A DNA stretch of 64,000 nucleotides, from NCBI GenBank assembly GCA_945860275.1, contig CAMAPN010000004.1:1-64000 (forward strand). Reading direction: 5' to 3'. The notes under the pieces were generated by a model. That model saw only the letters and a program-made list of their open reading frames with translations. It did not search any database and was not told the DNA's origin. Shown here one piece after another: positions 34,901 through 43,590 of the stretch; within the stretch, counting starts at the first letter, position 1, and the number at the start of each line of letters is the position of its first letter. Made by a program: the position numbers and the translations under genes. Source of the stretch: Bifidobacterium breve. Lineage in GTDB: Bacteria; Actinomycetota; Actinomycetes; Nanopelagicales; Nanopelagicaceae.

Positions 34901-35528
34901 CCGCTTGCTTGCCAAGTGGCTTTAGTTGACGGCGAAGTTCAGTCAGGAGATCTTGAATACGTGCGAAGTTAGCTTGCATTGCCTCTAATTTTCGAAGCGC
35001 CTTCTCTTTGCGCTTGCGATGCTTGAGAATTCCCGAAGCTTCTTCAATAAAGGCGCGTCGTTCTTCTGGATTAGCAGAGAGAATGGAATCGAGCTGTCCT
35101 TGGCCGACTACGACATGCATTTCACGACCGATGCCGCTATCGCTTAACAACTCTTGGATATCTAGTAAACGAGAGGTCTCACCGTTGATCTGATACTCGC
35201 TTGTGCCATTACGAAAGAGAATGCGCGAGATTGTCACTTCAGTGAATTCAATGGGCAGCGCGCCGTCAGTGTTATCGATTGTTACCGAAACTTCTGCGCG
35301 ACCTAGCGGAGCGCGACCAGTAGTGCCGGCAAAGATGACATCTTCCATCTTGCCGCCACGAAGGCTCTTAGCTCCCTGTTCACCCATCACCCAGGTGAGG
35401 GCATCAATGATGTTTGATTTTCCGGAGCCATTGGGGCCGACAACGCAGGTAATGCCTGGTTCAAAGCGAAGCGTGGTGGCAGATGCGAACGATTTAAACC
35501 CTTTTAGGGTTAACGCCTTGAGGTACAT
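31983..35528 (-). CDS. smc: Chromosome segregation ATPase SMC
   Basis: The 1181-residue protein has a head with Walker A G-P-N-G-S-G-K-S-N near residue 32, two long coiled coils, a hinge around residues 500-640 (N-E-V-P-V-L-G-S-L near 508, G-G-S-K-S-E-S near 640), and a C-terminal head with signature L-S-G-G-E-R-S-L-T and Walker B F-Y-V-L-D-E-V-E-A-A-L-D-D near 1120. It loops and compacts the chromosome with ScpAB. ATG 35528 follows a G-G-G-G-G-T-G-G stretch; a longer upstream frame adds a non-family N-terminus. It is the usual neighbour of ftsY. Confidence 0.96.
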   Translation of the reverse strand: MYLKALTLKGFKSFASATTLRFEPGITCVVGPNGSGKSNIIDALTWVMGEQGAKSLRGGKMEDVIFAGTTGRAPLGRAEVSVTIDNTDGALPIEFTEVTISRILFRNGTSEYQINGETSRLLDIQELLSDSGIGREMHVVVGQGQLDSILSANPEERRAFIEEASGILKHRKRKEKALRKLEAMQANFARIQDLLTELRRQLKPLGKQAEVAKKAATIQADVRDAKLRLYAEDLIQLKETFTVEVADEGALRARRTEVERELETIRAREGELEQLTFSQAPLLAKAQDTFYQLNSLRERFRGSANLASERARYLADSEEVLASTVDPEAMEREAAGIRMQEQSLRQTLTTQEEALRAASSNLALAESELKARENELAQALRAAADVREGNARREGEINSLLSRIQASEAEIARLSSNRDDALNRAAQAQQQFAAKEVEIAGHGAGEEQLDSDYQGKKSALDSANAQLEALRDRERAIERERSSTQARVEALKLSVASRDGSAALLNARNEVPVLGSLASLMEVATGWEVAIGAALGSLADAVVVGRFSDALDALTLLKREKAGRAEIVVVGAQESSASIFNQPLPQGSYRAVDLIRTAQLQRPLAQLLGNTVIADSLNVAHAIVQQYPALRVVTKEGDILGRDLVSGGSKSESSVVELNAAIEVSEQKLTDLTHNGERLRFEISQAVEKVSTQRTELERLLAALNESDARMAALAEQIAVFSQTRSAAHAEAERLTSSIGEANDLIARYQADLIALQNAPIAAAPIVETDTFDVDQLRERVSLARTVEMEARLTLRTSEERANAMAERAVALERGAQNERDSRVRAIAKREARAHAAVVAQRLAEIAYDALIQIEVSITKAMAERSALEAARTEREGEILAVRSKNRELTAEMEQLTDSVHKDEIARAEQRMRIEQLEEKIATEFGLDIPTLIAEYGPTNDVPTFVLDDDGQVISTEVIPYRRDQQEKRLAAAERSLALLGKINPLALEEFSALEERAKYLADQLEDLKNTRRDLLEIVREVDERVEIIFKEAYRDTAKAFGEIFPRLFPGGDGRLILTNPEDWLTTGVDVEARPPGKRVKRLSLLSGGERSLTAVALLVAIFKARPSPFYVLDEVEAALDDVNLGRLLEVLAELRADSQLIIVTHQKRTMEIADSLYGVTMRGDGVTEVISQRIREVESA

Positions 35529-35613
35529 CGATCCACCCCCTCTCGCAGCACGGAAACAGGAAAAATCGCGGCCGCACTCCACAGCGACCACCTGCGCTTA
35601 CCCTAACTATTGG

Positions 35614-36504
35614 CTAGCGCTTCTTCTGGCACTTCGGGCAGAGGTGGCTTGAGCGATTCATAAACCTCAACCTTTGGATGAGGGTTCCACAACGCGCGCA
35701 TGGCTCACCATCCTGGCCATACGCGTTGAGCTCCACGTCAAAGTACCCGCTCTCACCATTGACCCGTTTGTACTGCTCGTCGATGGAGGTGCCACCTGCT
35801 TCGATGGCGCGCTTCATCACCTCGCGCAAAGCGACTAGAAGCGCATCGACCTCCCCAGAATGCAACACATTGGCGTGAGTTTCAGGGTGAATCTGTGCTG
35901 ACCAGAGCCCTTCGTCTGCATAAATGTTTCCTACTCCGCTTACTACCTCCTGATTGAGAAGTACCCGTTTAATCTCACTCTTTCGTGAGCGAATTTTCTC
36001 GTTCACTCTTGCTCGCGAGTAGCTAGAGGTGTGGTTATCGAAAACTTCCATCAAATCTGGCGCGATGTGAGTGATTGAGCTCGGAATTACTCCCCCGATG
36101 CTGGTACTGCCGTGGATATCTTCCGTCAACTCTTCTAATGCGAGATACCCGAAGGTACGTTGATCGACAAAATGAAGCTCTTTTGCACCGTTAGTGAATT
36201 CAGCAAATGCGCGAAGATGCGACGATCGCGTTGCAGGGATTTTTGGCAAATGCAACTGCCCACTCATTCCCAGATGAATCACCAGCGCATAAGGACGATC
36301 GAAGGTAAGCCAGAGGAATTTACCGCGCCGATTCACCGCCGCTACTTGTGCGCCAAGTAGGGGGTTCTTTGCACTTCGCAAGGAAGGGCCGGAATTCCGT
36401 CGAAGCGCGCGTGGATGGAGAATCTTTATTGAAGAAATGGTTTTTCCTGGAAGCCAGCGAGCGAGCTCGTTTCGAACCGTTTCGACTTCGGGTAACTCAG
36501 GCAC
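35614..36504 (-). CDS. mutM: Formamidopyrimidine-DNA glycosylase
   Basis: The 296-residue protein starts P-E-L-P-E-V-E-T-V (Pro2/Glu3 are the catalytic residues), has a lysine in R-G-K-F-L-W near residue 60, the helix-two-turn-helix block near 165-190 (V-V-S-G-V-G-N-I-Y-A-D-E), and ends with a zinc finger with C-A-R-C near 265 and C-P-K-C near 290. It removes 8-oxoguanine and ring-opened purines. It overlaps rnc by eight bases. Confidence 0.95.
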   Translation of the reverse strand: MPELPEVETVRNELARWLPGKTISSIKILHPRALRRNSGPSLRSAKNPLLGAQVAAVNRRGKFLWLTFDRPYALVIHLGMSGQLHLPKIPATRSSHLRAFAEFTNGAKELHFVDQRTFGYLALEELTEDIHGSTSIGGVIPSSITHIAPDLMEVFDNHTSSYSRARVNEKIRSRKSEIKRVLLNQEVVSGVGNIYADEGLWSAQIHPETHANVLHSGEVDALLVALREVMKRAIEAGGTSIDEQYKRVNGESGYFDVELNAYGQDGEPCARCGTLIQRLRFMNRSSHLCPKCQKKR

Positions 36505-37174
36505 GGTCGCTTAGGGCAGCAAATGCCATCGTCGCCGCAATCTGTTCTGCTTCACGCTTGCTCTTTCCTGCTCCGTGACCAACTACTGCGCCATGCACGC
36601 GTACCTCAGCAACAAAATCCTTGTCGTGATCGGGGCCAGAATCGGTGACTACATATTCAAGAACTCCTAAGTTTCGCTCTGCTACTAACTCTTGCAGCGC
36701 AGTTTTGCCATCCAAACCTGCACCTCGCTCGAGAGCATGAGAAATGAGCGGTGCAATCAGCGGCAGGATGATGTTCTTTGTTGCTTCAAACCCTTTATCT
36801 ATGTAGAGCGCTCCAAATAGCGCCTCTAGCGAGTCAGCGAGAATAGAAGCCTTAGCTCGTCCGCCAGAACTCTCTTCGCCTTTGCCGATCTTGATGTGGT
36901 TGCCAAGTCCAAGCGTTCGCGCAACATCGGCGAGCGCAACGGTATTGACGATGCCCGAGCGAAGCGGACTTAATCTGCTCTCTGGAAGATCTGGATAGCG
37001 TTGATACAACTCGGCGGTCACGATCAGACCCAAAACGCTATCGCCTAGAAATTCCAAGCGCTCATACGTGGGCAGTCCGCCAGATTCGTACGCGAACGAA
37101 CGGTGGGTAAGTGCTATTTCAAGTAGATGTTCATCAACCTCAGCACCGAGAGCCTGAGTTAGGTCGCGATGCAT
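36497..37174 (-). CDS. rnc: Ribonuclease III
   Basis: The 225-residue protein has the RNase III signature E-R-L-E-F-L-G-D-S-V-L near residue 39-49, a second acidic site A-D-S-L-E-A-L-F-G-A-L near 112, and a C-terminal double-stranded RNA-binding domain ending with K-S-K-R-E-A-E-Q-I-A-A near 205. It processes rRNA precursors and other duplex RNA. It lies eight bases after rpmF, and its gene order rpmF-rnc-mutM-smc is conserved. Confidence 0.96.
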   Translation of the reverse strand: MHRDLTQALGAEVDEHLLEIALTHRSFAYESGGLPTYERLEFLGDSVLGLIVTAELYQRYPDLPESRLSPLRSGIVNTVALADVARTLGLGNHIKIGKGEESSGGRAKASILADSLEALFGALYIDKGFEATKNIILPLIAPLISHALERGAGLDGKTALQELVAERNLGVLEYVVTDSGPDHDKDFVAEVRVHGAVVGHGAGKSKREAEQIAATMAFAALSDRA

Positions 37175-37182
37175 AGCGCTAC

Positions 37183-37356
37183 TTAAACCTCTAGAGCGTT
37201 ACGGTCCCGATAAGTGCCACATGTTGGGCACGCAATATGTTGCAAACGTGGCTGTCGGCACTGCTCACAGAGAACGGTGTTCGCTGCAGTGGTACGCCAC
37301 ATGCTCCGGCGCCAACGAGTCCGGGCACGGGAGAGCTTGCGCTTTGGTACTGGCAT
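37183..37356 (-). CDS. rpmF: 50S ribosomal protein L32
   Basis: The 57-residue protein starts M-P-V-P-K-R-K-L-S-R-A-R-T and has a zinc site of two pairs: C-E-Q-C at 30-33 and C-P-T-C at 43-46, so it is the zinc-binding (C+) form. The start is ATG 37356; there is no strong ribosome binding site. The gene sits between a YceD protein and rnc, the standard place. Confidence 0.93.
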   Translation of the reverse strand: MPVPKRKLSRARTRWRRSMWRTTAANTVLCEQCRQPRLQHIACPTCGTYRDRNALEV

Positions 37357-37403
37357 GGGAGAACTATCCCGTATCAGCGGGCAATTTCCAAAACGGCCAG
37401 AAA

Positions 37404-37964
37404 TCAGCCCTCTTGCCCTGAGCCCCCATCGAGCTGCTCGAGTTTGCCCAAGGCAGCCCAGCGCGGGTCGATGCTCTGATGGACATGGCCCCCTGGGTTC
37501 AGCGCCACCTTCTCCCCGCAATCAGGGCAGAGCCCCAGGCACTCCTCGGAACAATGCGGCGTCAGAGGCAGATCGAGAATTACGCCATCACGAATTGGAG
37601 CAAGCAGGTCAATGTTTTCATCGGAGATTAACAGCGGCTCATCTTCATCTTCTTCTAAATCTAGAGGAACCGAATAATAAAAAAGCTCTTGAATAAAAGC
37701 GTGAATTGGAAGCGTGAGCCGGTCTAAACATCGCACGCACTCCCCTGTGGCGATTGCCTCAACCTGACAACTTGCGAGTACTCCAGTAGATACCGACTCC
37801 ACCTTTCCGGAAATTGAAATTTCGGTATTCACTTCGATTGCGATGATGTCGATTCCAATTCGCTCTGGCGAAGGGAACGAGCGATTTATCTCCATCATCT
37901 CGCCCGGCTGGCGGCGCAAGTCGTGGATTGAAATGGCGAACTCGGAAGCGATTGACCCACTCAT
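37404..37964 (-). CDS. YceD/DUF177-family protein
   Basis: The 186-residue protein contains the DUF177 core, a C-V-R-C pair near residue 92 within G-E-C-V-R-C-L-D, and a C-terminal C-x3-C-x2-L-C-x2-C-G cluster near 147-159, which suggests metal binding. DUF177 proteins precede rpmF and are implicated in 23S rRNA metabolism or L32 expression in other organisms. The end is unusually rich in Gly. ATG 37964 has a G-A-G-A-G ribosome binding site. Function here is inferred from family and order. Confidence 0.85.
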   Translation of the reverse strand: MSGSIASEFAISIHDLRRQPGEMMEINRSFPSPERIGIDIIAIEVNTEISISGKVESVSTGVLASCQVEAIATGECVRCLDRLTLPIHAFIQELFYYSVPLDLEEDEDEPLLISDENIDLLAPIRDGVILDLPLTPHCSEECLGLCPDCGEKVALNPGGHVHQSIDPRWAALGKLEQLDGGSGQEG

Positions 37965-37981
37965 CTGCGATCTCTCGAAAT

Positions 37982-38461
37982 CTATTCGTCAGCTAGCTGG
38001 GAGAGAACATCTTTCTCGCTAGCGCCAGCAATACGTTCGCGACCTTTTACTACCGCATCCATCGTCTTAGTAAGAATGACTTCAAGGGTGGCCAGTCGAG
38101 AATCGATATAAGAATCCACCTCGTCGCGCTGCTCTTGTGCGCTTTGATGAGCCTGGCTCAAAATTCGCTCCGCCTCTGCTCGTGCAGCAATAACAATCTC
38201 GGTTTGCTCAACTAAGCGTGCGGCCTCTTCACGCGCCATTGCAACAAGTTGCTCTGCGCTAACGCGACCTTCTTCGACAATGGAATCCCGATCAGCAAGA
38301 ACCTTCGAAGCTGCATCGAGATCGGAAGGAAGGCTTAAGCGAACTTCATCAAGTATGCCGAGTAATTCCCCGCGGTGCACTACACACGATGCGCTCAACG
38401 GAACCGAGCGAGCCTCTTCCACCATCGAGAGCGCAAGTTGCAACTTATCAAGTGACTCCAT
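37982..38461 (-). CDS. DivIVA-like coiled-coil protein
   Basis: The 159-residue protein is predicted mostly helical. A short head (L-D-K-L-Q-L-A-L-S-M-V-E near residue 5) precedes a long coiled-coil of Ala/Glu/Arg repeats from about residue 55 to 140. There is no membrane segment or catalytic motif. Actinobacterial proteins of this type between coaD and the YceD gene resemble DivIVA/SepIVA proteins and are linked to polar growth and septation in some genera. It starts one base after coaD ends. Function is inferred from shape and position. Confidence 0.7.
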   Translation of the reverse strand: MESLDKLQLALSMVEEARSVPLSASCVVHRGELLGILDEVRLSLPSDLDAASKVLADRDSIVEEGRVSAEQLVAMAREEAARLVEQTEIVIAARAEAERILSQAHQSAQEQRDEVDSYIDSRLATLEVILTKTMDAVVKGRERIAGASEKDVLSQLADE

Positions 38462-38947
38462 TTATTGCTTACCTCCTCCGATACGTTCCACAAGCGAGGC
38501 ATGAACTGGCGCTGGGACATAGGTCGTGACATCTCCACCATACGTTGCTAATTCTTTCACTAGTGACGAGGAGAGAAATGAGAACTCTGGTCGAGTTGCC
38601 ATGAACAAGGTCTCAATTCCAGAGAGCTGACGATTCATTTGTGCCATTTGAAGCTCGTAATCAAAATCACTGACTGCGCGAAGGCCTTTAACAATTGCAG
38701 GAATTTTTCGCTCTTTGCAGTAATCAATCAGTAGTCCACTCCATGAATCTACTTTGACATTTGCAAAACCCTTCACGGTCTCGCGAATCATCTCCATCCG
38801 CTCTTCAACGGTGAAGAGCGAACCCTTTGTCCGATTCACCAGAACTGCAACGACGACCTCGTCAAACTGCTCACTTGCGCGTTCGATGACATCAAGATGC
38901 CCAAAGGTGATGGGGTCGAACGAGCCGGGGCAAACCACGCGCATCAT
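38462..38947 (-). CDS. coaD: Phosphopantetheine adenylyltransferase
   Basis: The 161-residue protein has the nucleotidyltransferase motif G-S-F-D-P-I-T-F-G-H near residue 7 (T/HxGH), K-G-L-R near 88, and the end motif F-L-S-S-S-L-V-K-E near 122, all typical of PPAT. It makes dephospho-CoA from 4'-phosphopantetheine. ATG 38947 has a TACCGT box six bases upstream. RsmD ends 41 bases away on the upstream side, so coaD may have its own promoter even though rsmD-coaD is often one unit. Confidence 0.95.
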   Translation of the reverse strand: MMRVVCPGSFDPITFGHLDVIERASEQFDEVVVAVLVNRTKGSLFTVEERMEMIRETVKGFANVKVDSWSGLLIDYCKERKIPAIVKGLRAVSDFDYELQMAQMNRQLSGIETLFMATRPEFSFLSSSLVKELATYGGDVTTYVPAPVHASLVERIGGGKQ

Positions 38948-38953
38948 GAGGAC

Positions 38954-38959
38954 ACGGTA
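38954..38959 (-). promoter_or_regulatory. Candidate -10 element for coaD
   Basis: On the minus strand TACCGT is followed by six bases and the coaD ATG, giving a leaderless arrangement within the 40-base gap after rsmD. Confidence 0.45.
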
Positions 38960-38987
38960 GCAAGCAGAGCCGGTTCAGGGCGAGAAA

Positions 38988-39554
38988 TCAGGAAACCCCG
39001 AAGTAAACAGCGCCCTCTCCGTATTTTCGCTCCTTCAAGGCCTTGAGCCCTGCAGGCCAAGAGAAGGGCTTAGTGCGCGAGGATCGCTCGACTATGACGA
39101 CCGCATCGGCGTGCAGCAACCCTCGATCACAAATCTTGCCGAGAATCTTCTCAATGACTTCATTGGTGACCTCATAGGGAGGGTCAAGATAGACCACATC
39201 ACAACTAGGAAGTTTCGATGCTTCGAGGTCAAGGTAATTATCAACGCTCATTCTAAGTACAGAAAAGTTTCCCGATGTCGAACGTGAAATCAATTCGTAA
39301 TTTTCGCGACAAACGTTTGCAGCTTTAACATCTTTTTCCACCACAATCACTTCGCTGGCACCGCGTGAGAGCGCTTCTAATCCCACCGCGCCGGTACCGC
39401 CAAAGAGGTCAAGGAAGGTGATTCCCACACAAGTTCCAATTTCAGATTCAAGCGCTGAGAAGATTCCCTCTCGCGTTCGATCTGAAGTTGGTCTTGTCAC
39501 TCCTGCCGGTTGCGTGAGAGTTCTTCCTTTAGCGCTGCCAGCGATAATTCTCAT
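38988..39554 (-). CDS. rsmD: 16S rRNA (guanine966-N2)-methyltransferase
   Basis: The 188-residue Rossmann methyltransferase has R-I-I-A-G-x-A-K-G-R near residue 2, R-P-T-S-D-R-T-R-E near 21, the SAM loop D-L-F-G-G-T-G-A-V-G near 49, and the catalytic N6/N2 motif L-D-P-P-Y near 122. It methylates G966 of 16S rRNA. It follows recG after six bases. Confidence 0.94.
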   Translation of the reverse strand: MRIIAGSAKGRTLTQPAGVTRPTSDRTREGIFSALESEIGTCVGITFLDLFGGTGAVGLEALSRGASEVIVVEKDVKAANVCRENYELISRSTSGNFSVLRMSVDNYLDLEASKLPSCDVVYLDPPYEVTNEVIEKILGKICDRGLLHADAVVIVERSSRTKPFSWPAGLKALKERKYGEGAVYFGVS

Positions 39555-39560
39555 TTTTCG

Positions 39561-41705
39561 TTAGGCCTTCTCAATGAAATCTGAACGCTCGTCACGTTCT
39601 AACATTGCAAGTTCATCGCGGAGCGCACTGTGGTTCACCAATTCCGGATCTGCAGCAATGATACATATTGCTACCTCGCGAGCGTGTTCGATGATCTTCT
39701 CATCGCGAAGAACGCGCAAGAGACGTAATTGGGAACGGCTACCTGATTGAGCGGTGCCGAGCACATCACCTTCACGTCGTTGGTCTAAATCAACGCGGGC
39801 AAGTTCGAACCCATCAACTGAACTAGCAACTGCTTGCAATCGCTCCATCGCTGCGCTCTGCTCATCCACTGTGGTCAGTAGCAAACACAGGCCAGCTTTG
39901 GAACCACGTCCTACTCGCCCTCGAAGCTGATGAAGTTGCGAGATTCCAAAACGATCTGCATCGGCAATCACCATGACAGTGGCATTAGGAACGTCAACAC
40001 CAACTTCGATAACCGTTGTTGCGACTAGGCAATCGATATCGCCTTGCGCAAATGATCGCATAATCCGATCCTTCTCGTCACTGGGCAACTTGCCGTGCAG
40101 CAAACCTACTCGCAAAGATTTCAGTGGCCCCTTAGTGAGGAATTGATAGAGCGACTCCACTGAGTGTGCTTGCTCACGCGACTCGTCGCCATCTTTTTCG
40201 CCGCTCTCAATTCGTGGCGCGACAACGTACGCCTGCGCACCGTTACCCACCTCTTCGAGAATTCGCTCCCACGCGCGCTCAACATAATGTGGCTTTTCTA
40301 CTTCGTGGATGACATGTGTTGTGATAGGTGAGCGCCCTTTTGGAAGTTCAGTCAATGTAGAAATATCTAAATCACCAAAGACGGTCATCGCCACAGTCCG
40401 CGGGATAGGCGTTGCTGTCATCACCAATAAGTGTGGCGGAAGTTGCGCCTTAAGTTTGAGCGCATCTCGTTGCTCAACACCGAAGCGATGTTGCTCGTCG
40501 ACGACTATCAATCCAAGGTCTGCAAAATCAACACCCTCACTCAACAACGCGTGCGTGCCGATGACAATTCCGGCAGAACCATCTTTTATCTGTGCCAACA
40601 CTTCTTTACGTACCGGCGCGGGCGTGGAGCCCGTCAGGAGCACCACTCGAGTGGCGCGATCGCTGCCACCTAGCATTCCTGCAGTTGCTAATTCGCCGAG
40701 CGTTGCAGAGATGGAGCGAAAGTGCTGCGCCGCCAACACTTCAGTGGGTGCTAGCAACGCACCCTGACCACCCGTATCAACGACAGCTAGTAACGCGCGT
40801 AAGGCAACAATGGTCTTGCCCGAACCAACTTCACCTTGGAGTAATCGATGCATCGGACGTTGTGATTTCATATCCGACTCGATCTCGTTACCTACCTCAA
40901 TCTGACCTGCAGTTAGTTCGAATGGGAGATTGTTATCGAAGATCTCTAGTAATCCACCGCTGCGAAACAAACGTGGGGTCGTGTGCAGTGATTCAAATTG
41001 GTGACGACGGCGCGCAAGAAGTAATTGCAGGGCAAGCGCTTCATCAAAGGTGAGTCGCTCCAGCGATTTTGTTGCTGCTAGATGCGATTCGGGTAGATGA
41101 ATGTCATGTAGCGCCTGGTGGGCACTTGGTAGATCTCCACGATATTGATCGGGCAAGGTCTCGGGAATCTCATCTATGACATCGAGAATTGTCCGGATGC
41201 ATTGTCCAATCTTCCATGAGGGAAACTTTGCTGTGGCGGGATAGACCGGAATCAATTTGCCGGCAAACTCCCCTGCTGCTTCATCGCTATCAGTGCCATC
41301 TGGAATTAAGAGATATTCAGGATGTGCGAGTTGGCGCGCTCCTTTATACGTTCCAATCTTCCCTGCAAATAAACCAGTGCGCCCTACTCGCATCTCCCGC
41401 TCGCGCCACGCTTGATTGAAGAACGTTAGTGAGAGTTTTTTCTTCCCATCGCTAACCCTTACTTCAAGGATCGAGCCTTTCCGTCCACGCATAGGGCGAT
41501 TGTTGGTATCGACTATCTCAGCCAAAATCGTCACCACATCGCCATCCTTCAATTCATCGATATCAGTGAGTTCGCCACGCGCGACATACCTGCGTGGGTA
41601 GTGGCGGAGTAAATCTTCGATTGTGGAGTATCCGAATGCTGTGTTGAGAGCTTTAGCGGTTCTATCACCCAGCGCAGCTGAAAGTTTGGCGTTGAGTGCA
41701 ACCAT
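39561..41705 (-). CDS. recG: ATP-dependent DNA helicase RecG
   Basis: The 714-residue helicase has an N-terminal wedge/OB domain (to about residue 180), Walker A G-E-V-G-S-G-K-T near 295, the V-D-E-Q-H-R-F-G motif near 405, motif III T-A-T-P-I-P-R-T near 434, and the C-terminal H-Q-L-R-G-R-V-G-R-G near 615. It remodels stalled replication forks and Holliday junctions. It directly abuts the DAK gene with no gap. Confidence 0.96.
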   Translation of the reverse strand: MVALNAKLSAALGDRTAKALNTAFGYSTIEDLLRHYPRRYVARGELTDIDELKDGDVVTILAEIVDTNNRPMRGRKGSILEVRVSDGKKKLSLTFFNQAWREREMRVGRTGLFAGKIGTYKGARQLAHPEYLLIPDGTDSDEAAGEFAGKLIPVYPATAKFPSWKIGQCIRTILDVIDEIPETLPDQYRGDLPSAHQALHDIHLPESHLAATKSLERLTFDEALALQLLLARRRHQFESLHTTPRLFRSGGLLEIFDNNLPFELTAGQIEVGNEIESDMKSQRPMHRLLQGEVGSGKTIVALRALLAVVDTGGQGALLAPTEVLAAQHFRSISATLGELATAGMLGGSDRATRVVLLTGSTPAPVRKEVLAQIKDGSAGIVIGTHALLSEGVDFADLGLIVVDEQHRFGVEQRDALKLKAQLPPHLLVMTATPIPRTVAMTVFGDLDISTLTELPKGRSPITTHVIHEVEKPHYVERAWERILEEVGNGAQAYVVAPRIESGEKDGDESREQAHSVESLYQFLTKGPLKSLRVGLLHGKLPSDEKDRIMRSFAQGDIDCLVATTVIEVGVDVPNATVMVIADADRFGISQLHQLRGRVGRGSKAGLCLLLTTVDEQSAAMERLQAVASSVDGFELARVDLDQRREGDVLGTAQSGSRSQLRLLRVLRDEKIIEHAREVAICIIAADPELVNHSALRDELAMLERDERSDFIEKA

Positions 41706-43274
41706 TTATTCGATGCCAATCAACAGTGGATACCAGGCTTGCCCGCCTGAGTAGTCGGTCACCTCGAGCGCTGGATATGCGCCCTGTATCCGCGCAATTA
41801 GTTCTTGCACAATTGCGCTATCAACATCTGCACCAGTGACTAACGTGATCAACTCAGCAGTCGGCGTGATTACTTTTGCGATTGCCTCAGTTGCAACATT
41901 AATGAGATTGCTGCCGTGAGCAATTACAACGCGATCTCGCAGAGCGATAACTGCGCCTGATTTCACCACTTCGCCATCGCAGGTCATCTCTCGAGGGGCG
42001 TAAGCAATTGTCACTGAGAGCGTTCCCGCTGCGGCCGCTTCCATCGTTTCGACCTCTTGTGCGAAATCGCTCTCTACACCCTCTGAATGGCTTGATATAG
42101 CCGCAAGAGCTTGTAAGGGAGAGCGCGAATTGATTACCGCCACGCTTTTCCCTTGCGATGTCATTACTTGCGCTGCATCGAGTGCGCTTTCATAGCCATG
42201 GAGATCATGGGGAATGAGGATAATTTCGCTACTTTCGCCTGCTGCGACTACCCATTCCTGTGGAGCAACGCGGCGAGAATCAATCGCGATAATTACGTTG
42301 ACTCCAGAATCACGCATCAACTCTGCGAATCCGGAACCGTTTGCCACAGTGATGAGGGTTCGCTTGCTCTCACATCCCGAGAGCTCGAGCGCTGTGATGC
42401 GGATATTCTCAGGAGTGCCAATCTCTTTTGCGAACTCCACTGACTTTTCGACGTAGTCGGTATGTACATGTACTTTCCAATATTTAGCCTCACCCACGAC
42501 CAACAAGCTTTGTCCGATACTTGCCAGTTTGGTTCGCAACTGCTCAATCTTCATCTCAGAGATGTTTGAGAGCTCATACATGACTTCATACGCGCCATCA
42601 CTCTTTGCTAGCGCCTGATTTTGGATAGCGCTTCGAGTTTGCTGTGGAATGTCAGTAATGGCATCTGATGATCCATCAAGTACTGCAACGAGAGAGCGAT
42701 AGATCAGTTCGATGCCATGCGCACCAGCATCGATAGTGCCGCGCGCGGCTTCACTTGGTGGATTGTTAGCGCTATCAAGCGTTGAGGCACGCGCCGCTCT
42801 CCATGCGGCGAGCGCAACTTCGCTATCGCGCCGCACCTCACTTCCCCACGCGCTCACATTTGTTACTGCATCACGTGCTGCGCGAGCGACGGAGAGAATT
42901 GTTCCTTCTTTTGGATCGGCAACTGCTTTCAATGCGCGCTCATGTGCCAGTGCAAATGCTTTCGGTAAATTTTCGCGCAAACCATCGGCGAAGCCTTGAA
43001 AGATTTGACTCAGCAAAACGCCAGAGTTTCCCTGAGCGCCATGGAGCGCACCTTCGGCAGCCGCATCTGCCACTACCTGAAGTTCATCGGAACTTTCACT
43101 CTCGACCGCCTCGGCCGCGGCGCGGATAGTGGCCTCAAGATTTGATCCGGTATCGGCATCGGCCACCGGGTAGAGGTTCTCCGCGTTGAGCCGTTCACGC
43201 GAGCGGGCAATCTCGTCCCGAGCGCGAGCAAGCCAGGCGCGAAATCGCGCGACATCTAGCTCGGGGTGGACCAT
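41706..43274 (-). CDS. DhaL/DAK-domain protein, FakA/YloV-like
   Basis: The 522-residue protein begins with a DhaL-type kinase domain: the Mg/ADP site P-V-A-D-A-D-T-G-S-N-L near residue 37-47 and H-G-A-Q-G-N-S-G-V-L near 78-87. The C-terminal half is the extra FakA-like domain with no DegV homology. FakA phosphorylates fatty acids bound to FakB (DegV) proteins in Firmicutes. No degV gene is near. In actinobacteria this gene is always next to recG but its substrate is not known. The ATG at 43274 has a TAGCCT box eight bases upstream. Confidence 0.85.
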   Translation of the reverse strand: MVHPELDVARFRAWLARARDEIARSRERLNAENLYPVADADTGSNLEATIRAAAEAVESESSDELQVVADAAAEGALHGAQGNSGVLLSQIFQGFADGLRENLPKAFALAHERALKAVADPKEGTILSVARAARDAVTNVSAWGSEVRRDSEVALAAWRAARASTLDSANNPPSEAARGTIDAGAHGIELIYRSLVAVLDGSSDAITDIPQQTRSAIQNQALAKSDGAYEVMYELSNISEMKIEQLRTKLASIGQSLLVVGEAKYWKVHVHTDYVEKSVEFAKEIGTPENIRITALELSGCESKRTLITVANGSGFAELMRDSGVNVIIAIDSRRVAPQEWVVAAGESSEIILIPHDLHGYESALDAAQVMTSQGKSVAVINSRSPLQALAAISSHSEGVESDFAQEVETMEAAAAGTLSVTIAYAPREMTCDGEVVKSGAVIALRDRVVIAHGSNLINVATEAIAKVITPTAELITLVTGADVDSAIVQELIARIQGAYPALEVTDYSGGQAWYPLLIGIE

Positions 43275-43282
43275 AGCCGATG

Positions 43283-43288
43283 AGGCTA
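43283..43288 (-). promoter_or_regulatory. Candidate -10 element for the DAK-recG unit
   Basis: On the minus strand TAGCCT lies eight bases before the ATG at 43274. The spacing is slightly longer than the six to seven bases seen elsewhere, so the case is weaker. Confidence 0.35.
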
Positions 43289-43392
43289 CCGGCTGATTAG
43301 ACCGAAATGGCGGGTCCGCGCTACCCTTCGGTGCTCGATTTCATTAGCGGGCGCAAGTCCTGAGATACCGCGAATACCAACCGGAGGCGAAC

Positions 43393-43581
43393 ATGGCAGC
43401 CAAGTGCGACATCTGTGGCAAAGGCCCACAGTTTGGAAACAGCATCTCGCACTCACACCGTCGTACCCGCCGACGCTGGAACCCAAATATCCAGCGCATC
43501 CGCACTCTCGTCAACGGTGTTACACCAAAGCGTCAAAATGTCTGTGCTGCCTGCCTCAAGGCCGGCAAAGTATCTCGCTAA
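43393..43581 (+). CDS. rpmB: 50S ribosomal protein L28
   Basis: The 62-residue protein starts [10 protein letters not shown], has S-H-S-x-R-x-T-x-R-R-W near residue 20 and ends with C-A-A-C near 53. The two C-x2-C pairs form a zinc ribbon, so this is the zinc-binding form. A strong G-G-A-G-G ribosome binding site lies just before the ATG. It is divergent from the DAK-recG unit, the common arrangement in actinobacteria. Confidence 0.95.
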   Translation: MAAKCDICGKGPQFGNSISHSHRRTRRRWNPNIQRIRTLVNGVTPKRQNVCAACLKAGKVSR

Positions 43582-43590
43582 ATTATTTCT

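Noticed and set aside
37404-37521. Longer rpmF frame starting at 37521
   Set aside because: It would overlap the YceD gene; the true L32 start M-P-V-P-K at 37356 matches the family.
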